A stretch of 64,000 bases of DNA from Streptococcus peroris ATCC 700780 (GCF_000187585.1 NZ_GL732463.1:25512-89511), one strand, 5' to 3'. Positions 25,499-35,430 are shown, counted from the stretch's first letter. The notes: generated by a model not told the origin, from the letters alone. Program-made: numbers and translations.

Positions 25499-27700
25499 AT
25501 GATTGTACTGGAAGAGAAGGCTGTCCCTGCTCCAACTTTATTCGTTGAAAAGCGTGATGGCAGACGTGTCATTTTTGATGTAGACAAGATTGATAAAGCA
25601 CTCCATAAGGCTGCTGAAAAGGTTATGGATGTAACTCCCTTGGTCGAAAAGCGCCTTAGTGCCCTGGTTGAACGTATCGTTGATGAGATTCATAGCCGTT
25701 TCCCACAAGGTGTAAAAATCTATGAAATCCAAAACATCGTAGAACATGAGTTGTTGGAAGCTAAAGAGTATGCCTTGGCTGAGGAGTATATCACTTATCG
25801 GACTCAAAGGGATTTTGAGCGCTCAAAAGCGACAGATATCAACTTTAGCATTCATAAACTTCTCGATAAAGATCAGTCCGTTGTCAATGAAAACGCCAAT
25901 AAAGATAGTGATGTCTTTAATACCCAGCGAGACTTGACAGCAGGGATTGTAGGAAAGTCAATCGGTTTGCAAATGTTGCCTAAGCATGTAGCCAATGCTC
26001 ATCAAAAAGGAGACATCCACTATCACGATTTGGACTACAGCCCTTACACACCGATGACAAACTGTTGTTTGATTGATTTCAAAGGTATGCTTGCTAATGG
26101 TTTCAAGATTGGAAATGCCGAGGTAGAGAGTCCTAAGTCTATCCAAACTGCAACAGCACAGATTTCACAAATCATTGCAAATGTTGCTTCCAGCCAATAT
26201 GGTGGTTGCTCGGCTGACCGCATCGATGAAGTTCTGGCACCTTATGCAGAAAAAAATTATCAAAAACACCTCAAAGATGCAGAGGAATGGGTGTTGCCAG
26301 AAAAACGTGAAGATTATGCATGGAAAAAGACAAAGAAAGACATCTATGATGCCATGCAATCCTTAGAGTATGAGATTAATACCCTCTTCACATCAAATGG
26401 TCAAACACCCTTTACATCACTTGGCTTTGGTCTAGGAACCAGTCGTTTTGAACGTGAAATTCAAAAGGCAATTTTGAATATTCGAATTAAAGGGCTTGGC
26501 TCAGAACACCGTACAGCTATCTTTCCTAAACTAATCTTCACCCTTAAAAGAGGATTAAACTTAGAAGAAGGAACTCCAAACTACGATATTAAGCAGTTGG
26601 CTTTAGAGTGCGCTACCAAGCGGATGTATCCAGATGTCTTGTCTTACGACAAAATTGTCGAGCTGACAGGTTCTTTCAAGGTTCCAATGGGATGCCGTTC
26701 TTTCCTTCAAGGATGGAAGGATGAAAACGGGGTAGAAGTTAATTCAGGCCGTATGAACTTAGGTGTTGTAACGGTCAATCTTCCACGTATTGCCCTTGAA
26801 TCTGAAGGCGATATGAATAAGTTCTGGGAAATCTTTAATGAACGAATGAATATTGCTGAAGATGCACTTGTTTATCGAGTGGAACGTACGAAAGAGGCAA
26901 CTCCAGCTAATGCGCCTATCCTCTATCAATATGGAGCTTTTGGTCATCGCCTTGGGAAGGAAGAAAGTGTTGACCAACTCTTTAAGAATCGTCGTGCGAC
27001 TGTTTCGCTTGGTTATATTGGGCTCTATGAGGTGGCGACAGTATTCTTTGGCAACAATTGGGAAACCAATCCTGAAGCTAAAGAATTCACCCTTGATATC
27101 ATTCGAGACATGAAACATCGAGTAGAAGAGTGGTCAGACCAATATGGCTATCACTTCTCTATTTATTCAACGCCGTCTGAAAGTCTGACCGACCGTTTCT
27201 GTCGCCTGGATACGGAAAAATTTGGAAAGGTTCCGGACATAACTGATAAGGAATATTATACGAATAGTTTCCATTATGATGTCCGTAAAAATCCAACTCC
27301 TTTTGAAAAATTGGACTTCGAGAAGGTTTATCCAGAAGCGGGTGCATCAGGTGGTTTTATTCACTACTGTGAGTACCCAGTTCTTCAGCAAAATCCAAAG
27401 GCCTTGGAAGCTGTTTGGGATTATGCTTATGACCGTGTAGGTTATCTCGGAACCAATACTCCAATTGACCGCTGTTACAAGTGTGATTTTGAAGGAGATT
27501 TTGAGCCGACAGAGAGAGGATTTGCTTGCCCTAACTGTGGGAATAATGATCCTAAAACAGTAGATGTTGTTAAACGGACCTGTGGTTATCTTGGGAATCC
27601 ACAAGCTCGTCCGATGGTTAATGGGCGTCATAAGGAAATTGCTGCGCGTGTGAAACACATGAACGGTTCAACGATTAAGACACCTGGTCATAAAGTATAA
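25499..27700 (+). CDS. nrdD: Anaerobic ribonucleoside-triphosphate reductase
   Basis: NrdD (733 aa) is the class III glycyl-radical reductase that makes dNTPs without oxygen. Residues about 10-105 are an ATP-cone (KRDGRRVIFDVDKIDKALHK) for allosteric control. The body contains the YSPYTPMTNCCLIDF substrate loop. The C terminus has a CxxC...CxxC zinc ribbon (DRCYKCDF, FACPNCGN) and the glycyl-radical motif RTCGYLGNPQARP. I chose ATG 25499 over GTG 25493. It heads an operon with a 46-aa ORF, a broken GNAT gene, its activase nrdG and a kinase, and is probably repressed by NrdR. Confidence 0.97.
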   Translation: MIVLEEKAVPAPTLFVEKRDGRRVIFDVDKIDKALHKAAEKVMDVTPLVEKRLSALVERIVDEIHSRFPQGVKIYEIQNIVEHELLEAKEYALAEEYITYRTQRDFERSKATDINFSIHKLLDKDQSVVNENANKDSDVFNTQRDLTAGIVGKSIGLQMLPKHVANAHQKGDIHYHDLDYSPYTPMTNCCLIDFKGMLANGFKIGNAEVESPKSIQTATAQISQIIANVASSQYGGCSADRIDEVLAPYAEKNYQKHLKDAEEWVLPEKREDYAWKKTKKDIYDAMQSLEYEINTLFTSNGQTPFTSLGFGLGTSRFEREIQKAILNIRIKGLGSEHRTAIFPKLIFTLKRGLNLEEGTPNYDIKQLALECATKRMYPDVLSYDKIVELTGSFKVPMGCRSFLQGWKDENGVEVNSGRMNLGVVTVNLPRIALESEGDMNKFWEIFNERMNIAEDALVYRVERTKEATPANAPILYQYGAFGHRLGKEESVDQLFKNRRATVSLGYIGLYEVATVFFGNNWETNPEAKEFTLDIIRDMKHRVEEWSDQYGYHFSIYSTPSESLTDRFCRLDTEKFGKVPDITDKEYYTNSFHYDVRKNPTPFEKLDFEKVYPEAGASGGFIHYCEYPVLQQNPKALEAVWDYAYDRVGYLGTNTPIDRCYKCDFEGDFEPTERGFACPNCGNNDPKTVDVVKRTCGYLGNPQARPMVNGRHKEIAARVKHMNGSTIKTPGHKV

Positions 27701-27715
27701 CTAAGAAAAGGAATT

Positions 27716-27856
27716 ATGGGAAAATATCAATTAGACGATAAGGGACGAGCTCAAGTAACTCGTTATCATGAAAAACATTCTAAAGGTGGGACGGGCAAAA
27801 AAGAACGCTTGCTCAATCTTAGAGAACAGTTTTTAAACAAAAATAAGAAAAAGTGA
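27716..27856 (+). CDS. Small conserved-type protein (46 aa) between nrdD and the GNAT gene
   Basis: ATG 27716 follows AAAAGGAATT and opens a 46-codon frame (MGKYQLDDKGRAQVTRYHEK at the start) ending in TGA at 27854-27856. The product is strongly basic (NKNKKK C terminus) with a GGTGKKER loop. I recall a small ORF in the same place in pneumococcal nrd operons, which supports it being real. Function is unknown; a link to anaerobic nucleotide metabolism is suggested only by position. Confidence 0.75.
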   Translation: MGKYQLDDKGRAQVTRYHEKHSKGGTGKKERLLNLREQFLNKNKKK

Positions 27857-27880
27857 GAGTTGCCTCTCGCTTTTCTTATA
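27852..27880 (+). terminator. Weak hairpin at the end of the small ORF
   Basis: AGTGAGAG / CTCTCGCT with a TTGC loop is followed by TTTCTT. It may attenuate transcription into the distal genes. Confidence 0.35.
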
Positions 27881-27894
27881 GCGGGGAGGAGAAT

Positions 27895-28395
27895 ATGGAA
27901 TTACGCAGACCAAGATTGGCAGATAAAGAAACAGTTTTAGAGATGATGGCAGAGTTTGAAAAGAGCCAATCAGCCCACGATGGCGGCTTTTGGGATGCTG
28001 AGGGTTTTTCTTACGAGAATTGGCTAGAAACTAACCTGAATAAAGAAATGGGAATAAACTTGCCTGAAAATCGCGTTCCATCAATTCAGTTCGTATTGTT
28101 TGATGAATCAGGTCATGCTTTAGGTTTTTTAAATTTACGGTTGAGACTGAATGAGGGGTTGCTGAATCATGCGGGCCATATTGGCTATTCCATCCGCCCG
28201 TCTTAAAGAGACAAGGGCTACGCCAAAGAGTCCCTCCGACAAGGTCTACAAGTTGCTAAGGGAAAGAATATCAAACGAGCGCTTGTGACTTGTAGTACGG
28301 AAAATCCTGCCAGTCGAGAGGTTATCTTAGGTAATGGTGGAGAGTTGGAGGATGTTCGAAATGGAACGGAGCGTTATTGGATAGAGTTGGGGTAA
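27895..28395 (+). pseudogene. GNAT acetyltransferase gene interrupted by an in-frame stop
   Basis: The reading frame from ATG 27895 (MELRRPRLADKETVLEMM) shows a GNAT-type start and beta-strand core (FVLFDESGHALGFLNLRLRL, GHIGYSIRPS), then hits TAA at 28204-28206 (codon 104). The same frame continues without further stops through the acetyl-CoA motif RDKGYAKESLRQGLQ and the C-terminal half (TCSTENPASREVILGNGG) to TAA 28393-28395. The family normally reads RPSERGKGYA here, so a single GAA to TAA change explains the break. The truncated product lacks the CoA-binding loop and is probably inactive. A sequencing error cannot be excluded. Confidence 0.85.
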
Positions 28396-28399
28396 AAGT

Positions 28400-28996
28400 A
28401 TGACATGGAATACACCAAAACCAGGCGAGTGGAAGAGTGAAGAGCTCAGTAAAGGACGCATCATCGATTACAAGGCTTTTAACTTTGTGGATGGAGAAGG
28501 GGTGCGCAACTCTCTCTATGTATCAGGTTGCATGTTTCACTGTGAAGGTTGTTACAATGTAGCAACCTGGTCCTTTAATGCAGGCATACCTTATACCCCA
28601 GAGTTAGAAGAACAAATCATGGCAGACTTAGCCCAGCCCTATGTTCAAGGATTGACTTTGCTAGGAGGAGAACCATTCCTAAATACAGGTATCCTTTTGC
28701 CCCTTGTAAAACGTATTCGAAAAGAGTTGCCAGAAAAAGATATCTGGTCTTGGACGGGCTACACTTGGGAAGAAATGATGTTAGAAACCCCTGATAAACT
28801 GGAGCTCTTGTCGCTGATTGATATCCTAGTCGATGGTCGGTATGACAAAAGCAAGCGTAATCTCATGCTCCAGTTCCGAGGTTCTTCTAATCAGCGGATT
28901 ATCGATGTGCAAAAATCTCTACAAAGTGGAAAAGTAGTTATTTGGGACAAGCTTAACGATGGGAAGCAAAACTATGAGCAGGTGAAGAGAGAATGA
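28400..28996 (+). CDS. nrdG: Anaerobic ribonucleotide reductase activase
   Basis: NrdG (198 aa) is the radical-SAM enzyme that generates the glycyl radical on NrdD. The 4Fe-4S site CMFHCEGC (CxxxCxxC) lies at about residues 44-51, after RNSLYVSG, with the GGEPFLN motif near residue 94 that binds SAM. It starts four bases after the broken GNAT gene and overlaps the downstream kinase by four bases (ATGA), so it is translationally coupled within the operon. Confidence 0.96.
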   Translation: MTWNTPKPGEWKSEELSKGRIIDYKAFNFVDGEGVRNSLYVSGCMFHCEGCYNVATWSFNAGIPYTPELEEQIMADLAQPYVQGLTLLGGEPFLNTGILLPLVKRIRKELPEKDIWSWTGYTWEEMMLETPDKLELLSLIDILVDGRYDKSKRNLMLQFRGSSNQRIIDVQKSLQSGKVVIWDKLNDGKQNYEQVKRE

Positions 28997-29631
28997 AGAA
29001 AAAAGAGCTAATAGAAAGACTAGTATCAGAAATAGAATCAGGAAGAGTAAAAACGGTTGGAATCTATGGGCATGGAGCTTCGGGAAAGTCTTATTTTGCT
29101 AAAGAGCTGTACCAAGCTTTGGATCCGCAAAGTGTCAATCTGTTAGAAACAGATCCATACATTACCTCTTATAGACATTTGGTGGTGCCGAAAGAAGCAA
29201 CAGAACAGAAGGTGACGGCTTGCCTACCTGTAGCTCATGAACTAGCAAGTTTAGAAAGAGATATTCTAGCACTACAAAATGGCATGGACTTATTGACGAT
29301 TGAAGAGCCGTGGAAAGCAAGTGAAGTGTTATCGGGTTCGAAATCAACGTTGATTGTAGAAGGAATGTCCGTTGCATATTTACCTAAACGTTTATTTGAT
29401 TTAACCATTTGTTTTTATACGGATGATGAAACTGAGTTGGAACGTCGTCTAGCTCGGGACACTACTGTGAGAAAAAGAGAGGCCTCGTTTGTTCGTGAAA
29501 CTCATCAAATCCGACGCGGACAATATCGCCGATATTATCAAGAAACAGAAAAAGAAGCGGATGTGTTAATTAATCAATCTCAAAATCAGTTTCAAATAGA
29601 GAAAGACAATTTAATAGTAAAAGATATGTAA
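28993..29631 (+). CDS. P-loop kinase, uridine kinase-like
   Basis: This 212-aa protein carries a Walker A motif (GIYGHGASGKSYFAKEL, about residues 24-40), DPYITSYRHL and a C-terminal RRLARDTTVRKRE segment as in uridine/nucleoside or phosphoribulokinase-like kinases. The exact substrate is unclear. It overlaps nrdG by four bases and is the last gene of the nrd operon, which suggests nucleotide salvage, though position is the only support for that. Confidence 0.82.
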   Translation: MKKKELIERLVSEIESGRVKTVGIYGHGASGKSYFAKELYQALDPQSVNLLETDPYITSYRHLVVPKEATEQKVTACLPVAHELASLERDILALQNGMDLLTIEEPWKASEVLSGSKSTLIVEGMSVAYLPKRLFDLTICFYTDDETELERRLARDTTVRKREASFVRETHQIRRGQYRRYYQETEKEADVLINQSQNQFQIEKDNLIVKDM

Positions 29632-29708
29632 AAATTGAGAATAGGTTGTCTTTTTTAGATCAGGAATATACGAAAACATTTTCATACTAAAAATTTTAAA
29701 AAACAGCT

Positions 29709-29741
29709 ACAAACCCCTTGCATTCGCGAGGGGTTTGTGTT
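29709..29741 (+). terminator. Terminator after the nrd operon
   Basis: ACAAACCCCTTGC and GCGAGGGGTTTGT form a 13-bp stem with loop ATTC; the T tract is short. Confidence 0.75.
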
Positions 29742-29746
29742 ATTCT
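29718..29746 (+). promoter_or_regulatory. Candidate promoter of the S10 operon
   Basis: TTGCAT at 29718-29723, a 17-bp spacer and TATTCT at 29741-29746. The -35 lies inside the preceding terminator stem. An alternative -10, TATTAT, is at 29746-29751. Confidence 0.5.
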
Positions 29747-29757
29747 ATTATGGTGCT

Positions 29758-29880
29758 GTAAAAACAGCTATAGCTTTGATGCAAGAGGTTGCGACACGCT
29801 CGGTTGCATTGCCACGCAACGCGCGTCGGTTTTCTTGTGGAGCTAGCCTATTATCTTAAATAGACGAAAAGGAGAAAAAG
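29758..29880 (+). ncRNA. Structured 5' leader of the S10 operon
   Basis: About 120 bases precede rpsJ and contain complementary blocks in interleaved order: ATGCAA (29779-29784) with TTGCAT (29804-29809), and GTTGCG (29788-29793) with CGCAAC (29815-29820). The layout allows either a pseudoknot or two alternative folds. Its position suits an autoregulatory leader controlled by a ribosomal protein, but I cannot assign it to a described family. Confidence 0.45.
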
Positions 29881-30189
29881 ATGGCAAACAAAAAAATCCG
29901 TATCCGTTTGAAAGCATACGAACACCGTACACTTGACACAGCGGCTGCAAAAATCGTAGAATCAGCTACTCGTACAGGTGCACAAGTTGCGGGTCCAATC
30001 CCACTTCCAACTGAACGTAGCCTCTACACAATCATTCGTGCGACTCATAAATATAAAGATTCTCGCGAACAATTCGAAATGCGTACACACAAACGTTTGA
30101 TCGATATCGTTAACCCAACTCAAAAAACAGTTGATGCCTTGATGAAATTGGATCTTCCAAGTGGTGTAAACGTAGAAATCAAACTTTAA
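29881..30189 (+). CDS. rpsJ: 30S ribosomal protein S10
   Basis: S10 (102 aa) belongs to the 30S head and, with NusB, also acts in antitermination. Typical motifs are [14 protein letters not shown] and [14 protein letters not shown]. It opens the S10 operon, following a long structured leader; the SD is AAAAGGAG. Confidence 0.98.
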
Positions 30190-30271
30190 TTTAAAGCTTG
30201 ATACCTTGAGCATGAAAAACGCTCGTTAAAAACTTTTTGAATAAAAAATATAGAAAAGGAACTATTTTCTC

Positions 30272-30898
30272 ATGACAAAAGGAATCTTAGGGAAAAAAGT
30301 GGGAATGACTCAAATCTTCACTGAAGCTGGCGAATTGATCCCTGTAACAGTTATCGAAGCAACTCCAAACGTTGTTCTTCAAGTTAAAACTGTTGAAACA
30401 GATGGTTACAACGCTATCCAAGTTGGTTTCGATGACAAACGCGAAGTATTGAGCAACAAACCTGCTAAAGGACATGTAGCAAAAGCTAACACGGCTCCTA
30501 AGCGCTTCATTCGTGAATTCAAAAACGTTGAAGGCTTGGAAGTTGGTGCTGAAATCACAGTTGAAACTTTCGCAGCTGGAGATGTTGTTGACGTAACTGG
30601 TACTTCTAAAGGTAAAGGTTTCCAAGGTGTTATCAAACGCCACGGACAATCACGTGGACCTATGGCTCACGGTTCTCGTTACCACCGTCGTCCAGGTTCT
30701 ATGGGACCTGTTGCACCTAACCGCGTATTCAAAGGTAAAAACCTTGCAGGACGTATGGGTGGCGATCGTGTAACCATTCAAAACCTTGAAGTTGTACAAG
30801 TTGTTCCAGAAAAGAACGTTATCCTTATCAAAGGTAACGTACCAGGTGCTAAGAAATCTCTTATCACTATCAAGTCAGCAGTTAAAGCTGGTAAATAA
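30272..30898 (+). CDS. rplC: 50S ribosomal protein L3
   Basis: L3 (208 aa) binds 23S rRNA near the peptidyl-transferase centre and is an early assembly protein. It begins [15 protein letters not shown] and contains the conserved loop [19 protein letters not shown]. It is the second gene of the S10 operon. Confidence 0.98.
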
Positions 30899-30922
30899 TA
30901 AGGAAAGGGGAATACAGTCAAA

Positions 30923-31546
30923 ATGGCAAATGTAACATTATTCGACCAAACTGGTAAACAAGCGGGCGAAGTTGTTCTTAACGATGCAATCTTTGGTATC
31001 GAACCAAATGAATCAGTTGTGTTTGATGTCATCGTTAGCCAACGTGCTAGCCTTCGTCAAGGAACTCACGCAGTTAAAAACCGCTCTGCTGTTTCAGGTG
31101 GCGGACGCAAACCATGGCGTCAAAAAGGAACTGGACGTGCTCGTCAAGGATCTATCCGCTCTCCACAATGGCGTGGTGGTGGAATCGTCTTCGGACCAAC
31201 TCCACGTAGCTATGCGTACAAACTTCCTCAAAAAGTTCGTCGCCTTGCACTTAAGTCTGTTTATTCAGAAAAAGTTGCTGAAAACAAATTTGTAGCCGTT
31301 GATTCTCTTGAATTTACAGCTCCAAAAACTGCTGAATTTGCAAAAGTTCTTGCAGCTTTGAGCATCGATTCTAAAGTCCTTGTTATTCTTGAAGAAGGAA
31401 ATGAATTCGCAGCTCTTTCAGCTCGTAACCTTCCAAATGTGAAAGTTGCGACTGCTACAACTGCAAGTGTTCTTGACATCGCAAATAGTGACAAACTTCT
31501 TGTTACTCAAGCAGCTATCTCTAAAATCGAGGAGGTTCTTGCATAA
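30923..31546 (+). CDS. rplD: 50S ribosomal protein L4
   Basis: L4 (207 aa) lines the exit tunnel; its loop carries [20 protein letters not shown]. In enterobacteria L4 represses the S10 operon, so it is a candidate partner for the leader RNA here (inference). Its stop overlaps the rplW start. Confidence 0.98.
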
Positions 31547-31842
31547 TGAATTTGTATGATGTTATCAAAAAACCTGTTATCACTGAAAGCTCAATGGCTC
31601 AACTTGAAGCAGGAAAATATGTATTTGAAGTTGACACTCGCGCACACAAACTTTTGATTAAGCAAGCTGTTGAAGCTGCTTTTGAAGGTGTTAAAGTTGC
31701 AAATGTTAACACAATCAACGTAAAACCTAAAGCTAAACGTGTTGGACGTTACACTGGTTTTACTAACAAAACTAAAAAAGCTATCATCACTCTTACAGCT
31801 GATTCAAAAGCAATCGAGTTGTTTGCTGCTGAAGCTGAATAA
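31546..31842 (+). CDS. rplW: 50S ribosomal protein L23
   Basis: L23 (98 aa) sits at the tunnel exit and docks the signal recognition particle and trigger factor. Motifs are [11 protein letters not shown] and [16 protein letters not shown]. The start codon shares a base with the rplD stop codon, so translation is coupled. Confidence 0.97.
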
Positions 31843-31859
31843 TCTAAGGAGGAAATATC

Positions 31860-32693
31860 GTGGGAATTCGTGTTTATAAACCAACAACAAACGGTCGCCG
31901 TAATATGACTTCTTTGGATTTCGCTGAAATCACAACAAGCACACCAGAAAAAACTTTGCTTGTTGCTTTGAAGAACAAGGCTGGTCGTAACAACAACGGT
32001 CGTATCACTGTTCGTCACCAAGGTGGTGGACACAAACGTTTCTACCGTTTGGTTGACTTCAAACGTAACAAAGACAACGTTGAAGCAGTTGTTAAAACTA
32101 TCGAGTACGATCCAAACCGTTCTGCAAACATCGCTCTTGTACACTACACTGACGGTGTGAAAGCTTACATCATCGCTCCAAAAGGTCTTGAAGTTGGTCA
32201 ACGTATCGTTTCAGGTCCTGAAGCAGATATCAAAGTCGGAAACGCTCTTCCGCTTGCTAACATCCCAGTTGGTACTTTGATCCACAACATCGAATTGAAA
32301 CCAGGTCGTGGTGGAGAATTGGTACGTGCTGCTGGAGCTTCTGCTCAAGTATTGGGTCAAGAAGGCAAATACGTTCTTGTTCGTCTTCAATCAGGTGAAG
32401 TTCGTATGATTCTTGGAACTTGTCGTGCAACAGTCGGTGTTGTCGGAAACGAACAACATGGACTTGTAAACCTTGGTAAAGCAGGACGTAGCCGTTGGAA
32501 AGGTATCCGCCCAACAGTTCGTGGTTCTGTAATGAACCCTAACGATCACCCACACGGTGGTGGTGAAGGTAAAGCACCAGTTGGTCGTAAAGCACCATCA
32601 ACTCCATGGGGCAAACCTGCTCTTGGTCTTAAAACTCGTAACAAGAAAGCGAAATCTGACAAACTTATCGTTCGTCGTCGCAACGAGAAATAA
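31860..32693 (+). CDS. rplB: 50S ribosomal protein L2
   Basis: L2 (277 aa) is needed for subunit joining and peptidyl-transferase activity. It starts at GTG 31860 ([16 protein letters not shown]) after AAGGAGG and has the conserved C-terminal [14 protein letters not shown]. It is followed by an unusual 102-base hairpin-containing spacer. Confidence 0.98.
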   Translation: MGIRVYKPTTNGRRNMTSLDFAEITTSTPEKTLLVALKNKAGRNNNGRITVRHQGGGHKRFYRLVDFKRNKDNVEAVVKTIEYDPNRSANIALVHYTDGVKAYIIAPKGLEVGQRIVSGPEADIKVGNALPLANIPVGTLIHNIELKPGRGGELVRAAGASAQVLGQEGKYVLVRLQSGEVRMILGTCRATVGVVGNEQHGLVNLGKAGRSRWKGIRPTVRGSVMNPNDHPHGGGEGKAPVGRKAPSTPWGKPALGLKTRNKKAKSDKLIVRRRNEK

Positions 32694-32728
32694 TTTTAAA
32701 CTAGTCGCTTAAGTGCTAGATAATCCGC

Positions 32729-32764
32729 CAGCTCGGTAGCGCTCCTCGTGAGCGCAAGCCGCTG
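32729..32764 (+). other. Hairpin in the rplB-rpsS spacer
   Basis: GCGCTC (32739-32744) and GAGCGC (32750-32755) form a GC-rich stem, nested in a weaker CAGC (32729-32732) / GCTG (32761-32764) pairing. The spacer is 102 bases, whereas most neighbouring spacers are 5-25. Confidence 0.5.
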
Positions 32765-32795
32765 TGGTACTATATTTAAAGGAGAAAATATTAAA

Positions 32796-33077
32796 ATGGG
32801 ACGCAGTCTTAAAAAAGGACCTTTCGTCGATGAGCATTTGATGAAAAAAGTTGAAGCTCAAGCTAACGACGAAAAGAAAAAAGTTATCAAAACTTGGTCA
32901 CGTCGTTCAACGATTTTCCCAAGTTTCATTGGTTACACTATCGCAGTTTATGATGGACGTAAACACGTACCTGTTTACATCCAAGAAGACATGGTAGGTC
33001 ACAAGCTTGGTGAATTTGCACCAACTCGTACTTACAAAGGTCACGCCGCAGACGACAAGAAGACACGTAGAAAATAA
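32796..33077 (+). CDS. rpsS: 30S ribosomal protein S19
   Basis: S19 (93 aa) lies in the 30S head and contacts S13 and the A-site tRNA region. I chose ATG 32796 ([20 protein letters not shown]) after AAAGGAG; the upstream in-frame extension covers the hairpin spacer and is not S19-like. Confidence 0.97.
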
Positions 33078-33088
33078 GGAGAACATAA

Positions 33089-33433
33089 ATGGCAGAAATT
33101 ACTTCAGCTAAAGCAATGGCTCGCACAGTACGTGTTTCACCTCGTAAATCACGTCTTGTTCTTGACAATATCCGTGGTAAAAGCGTAGCCGATGCAATCG
33201 CAATTTTGACATTCACTCCAAACAAAGCTGCTGAAATCATCTTGAAAGTTTTGAACTCAGCTGTAGCTAACGCTGAAAACAACTTTGGTTTGGATAAAGC
33301 TAACTTGGTAGTATCTGAAGCATTCGCAAACGAAGGACCAACTATGAAACGTTTCCGTCCACGTGCGAAAGGTTCAGCTTCACCAATCAACAAACGTACA
33401 GCTCACATCACTGTAGCTGTTGCAGAAAAATAA
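33089..33433 (+). CDS. rplV: 50S ribosomal protein L22
   Basis: L22 (114 aa) lines the exit tunnel and is a site of macrolide resistance changes. Signature regions are [18 protein letters not shown] and [18 protein letters not shown]. The SD is AAGGAG, 11 bases after rpsS. Confidence 0.97.
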   Translation: MAEITSAKAMARTVRVSPRKSRLVLDNIRGKSVADAIAILTFTPNKAAEIILKVLNSAVANAENNFGLDKANLVVSEAFANEGPTMKRFRPRAKGSASPINKRTAHITVAVAEK

Positions 33434-33445
33434 GGAGGTAAAATC

Positions 33446-34099
33446 GTGGGTCAAAAAGTACATCCAATTGGTATGCGTGTCGGCATCATCCGTGATTGGG
33501 ATGCCAAATGGTATGCTGAAAAAGAATACGCGGATTACCTTCATGAAGATCTTGCAATCCGTAAATTCGTTCAAAAAGAACTTGCTGACGCAGCAGTTTC
33601 AACTATTGAAATCGAACGCGCAGTAAACAAAGTTAACGTTTCACTTCACACTGCTAAACCAGGTATGGTTATCGGTAAAGGTGGTGCTAACGTTGATGCA
33701 CTTCGTGCTAAACTTAACAAATTGACTGGAAAACAAGTGCACATCAACATCATCGAAATCAAACAACCTGATTTGGATGCTCACCTTGTTGGTGAAGGAA
33801 TTGCTCGTCAATTGGAGCAACGTGTTGCTTTCCGTCGTGCACAAAAACAAGCAATCCAACGTGCTATGCGTGCTGGAGCTAAAGGAATTAAAACTCAAGT
33901 ATCAGGTCGTTTGAACGGTGCAGATATCGCCCGTGCAGAAGGATACTCTGAAGGTACAGTTCCACTTCACACACTTCGCGCAGATATCGATTACGCTTGG
34001 GAAGAAGCAGATACTACATACGGTAAACTTGGTGTTAAAGTATGGATCTACCGTGGTGAAGTTCTTCCAGCTCGTAAAAACACTAAAGGAGGTAAATAA
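33446..34099 (+). CDS. rpsC: 30S ribosomal protein S3
   Basis: S3 (217 aa) helps form the mRNA entry channel and has a KH domain with [18 protein letters not shown]. It starts at GTG 33446 ([18 protein letters not shown]) following AAGGAGG. Confidence 0.97.
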
Positions 34100-34102
34100 C
34101 CA

Positions 34103-34516
34103 ATGTTAGTACCTAAACGTGTTAAACACCGTCGTGAATTCCGTGGTAAAATGCGCGGTGAAGCTAAAGGTGGAAAAGAAGTAGCATTCGGTGAATACGG
34201 TCTTCAAGCTACTACTAGCCACTGGATCACTAACCGCCAAATCGAAGCTGCTCGTATCGCCATGACTCGTTACATGAAACGTGGTGGTAAAGTTTGGATT
34301 AAAATCTTCCCACACAAATCATACACAGCTAAAGCTATCGGGGTTCGTATGGGATCTGGTAAAGGGGCACCTGAAGGTTGGGTAGCACCAGTTAAACGTG
34401 GTAAAGTAATGTTTGAAGTTGCTGGTGTATCTGAAGAGATCGCTCGCGAAGCGCTTCGTCTTGCAAGCCACAAATTGCCAGTTAAATGTAAATTCGTAAA
34501 ACGTGAAGCAGAATAA
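34103..34516 (+). CDS. rplP: 50S ribosomal protein L16
   Basis: L16 (137 aa) helps place A-site tRNA in the large subunit. Motifs are [20 protein letters not shown] and [19 protein letters not shown]. It begins three bases after the rpsC stop. Confidence 0.97.
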   Translation: MLVPKRVKHRREFRGKMRGEAKGGKEVAFGEYGLQATTSHWITNRQIEAARIAMTRYMKRGGKVWIKIFPHKSYTAKAIGVRMGSGKGAPEGWVAPVKRGKVMFEVAGVSEEIAREALRLASHKLPVKCKFVKREAE

Positions 34517-34525
34517 GGAGAAGGC

Positions 34526-34732
34526 ATGAAACTTAATGAAGTAAAAGAATTTGTTAAAGAACTTCGTGGTCTTTCTCAAGAAGAACTCGCGAAGCGCGAA
34601 AACGAATTGAAAAAAGAATTGTTTGAACTTCGTTTCCAAGCTGCTACTGGTCAATTAGAACAAACAGCTCGCTTGAAAGAAGTTAAAAAACAAATCGCTC
34701 GTATCAAAACAGTTCAATCTGAAGCGAAATAA
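34526..34732 (+). CDS. rpmC: 50S ribosomal protein L29
   Basis: L29 (68 aa) is a helical protein next to L23 at the tunnel exit. It shows [19 protein letters not shown] and [19 protein letters not shown]. Confidence 0.96.
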
Positions 34733-34755
34733 TAGACTAGGGAAGGAGAATTTCA

Positions 34756-35016
34756 ATGGAACGCAATAATCGTAAAGTTCTTGTTGGACGTGTTGTATCT
34801 GACAAAATGGACAAGACAATCACAGTTGTAGTTGAAACAAAACGTAACCACCCAGTCTATGGTAAACGTATTAACTACTCAAAAAAATACAAAGCGCATG
34901 ATGAAAACAATGTTGCCAAAGAAGGCGATATTGTACGTATCATGGAAACTCGTCCGCTTTCAGCTACAAAACGTTTCCGTCTTGTAGAAGTTGTTGAAGA
35001 AGCGGTTATCATCTAA
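34756..35016 (+). CDS. rpsQ: 30S ribosomal protein S17
   Basis: S17 (86 aa) is a primary 16S-binding protein. It shows the OB-fold pattern [20 protein letters not shown] and [19 protein letters not shown]. The SD is GGAAGGAG. Confidence 0.97.
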
Positions 35017-35041
35017 TCAAACCTGAAAGGAGAAAACTGAA

Positions 35042-35410
35042 ATGATTCAAACAGAAACTCGTTTGAAAGTCGCAGACAATAGCGGTGCACGTGAAATTTT
35101 GACTATCAAAGTTCTTGGTGGTTCTAAACGTAAATTCGCGAACATCGGTGATGTTATTGTGGCATCTGTAAAACAAGCTACTCCTGGTGGTGCGGTTAAA
35201 AAAGGTGACGTTGTTAAAGCAGTTATCGTTCGTACTAAATCAGGTGCTCGTCGTGCTGATGGTTCTTACATCAAATTTGACGAAAATGCAGCAGTTATCA
35301 TCCGTGACGACAAAACTCCTCGCGGAACACGTATCTTTGGCCCTGTTGCACGTGAATTGCGTGAAGGTGGCTTCATGAAGATCGTGTCACTTGCTCCAGA
35401 AGTACTTTAA
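35042..35410 (+). CDS. rplN: 50S ribosomal protein L14
   Basis: L14 (122 aa) lies at the subunit interface and contacts L19. It shows [18 protein letters not shown] and [20 protein letters not shown]. Confidence 0.97.
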   Translation: MIQTETRLKVADNSGAREILTIKVLGGSKRKFANIGDVIVASVKQATPGGAVKKGDVVKAVIVRTKSGARRADGSYIKFDENAAVIIRDDKTPRGTRIFGPVARELREGGFMKIVSLAPEVL

Positions 35411-35430
35411 TCAATAAAACAAACACAGTC

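Noticed and set aside
27259..27266. Exact ComX combox TACGAATA
   Set aside because: It lies inside the nrdD coding sequence with no gene start downstream; an 8-mer is expected by chance in 64 kb.
29632..29708. Possible small gene after the kinase
   Set aside because: No SD-supported frame; AT-rich trailer only.
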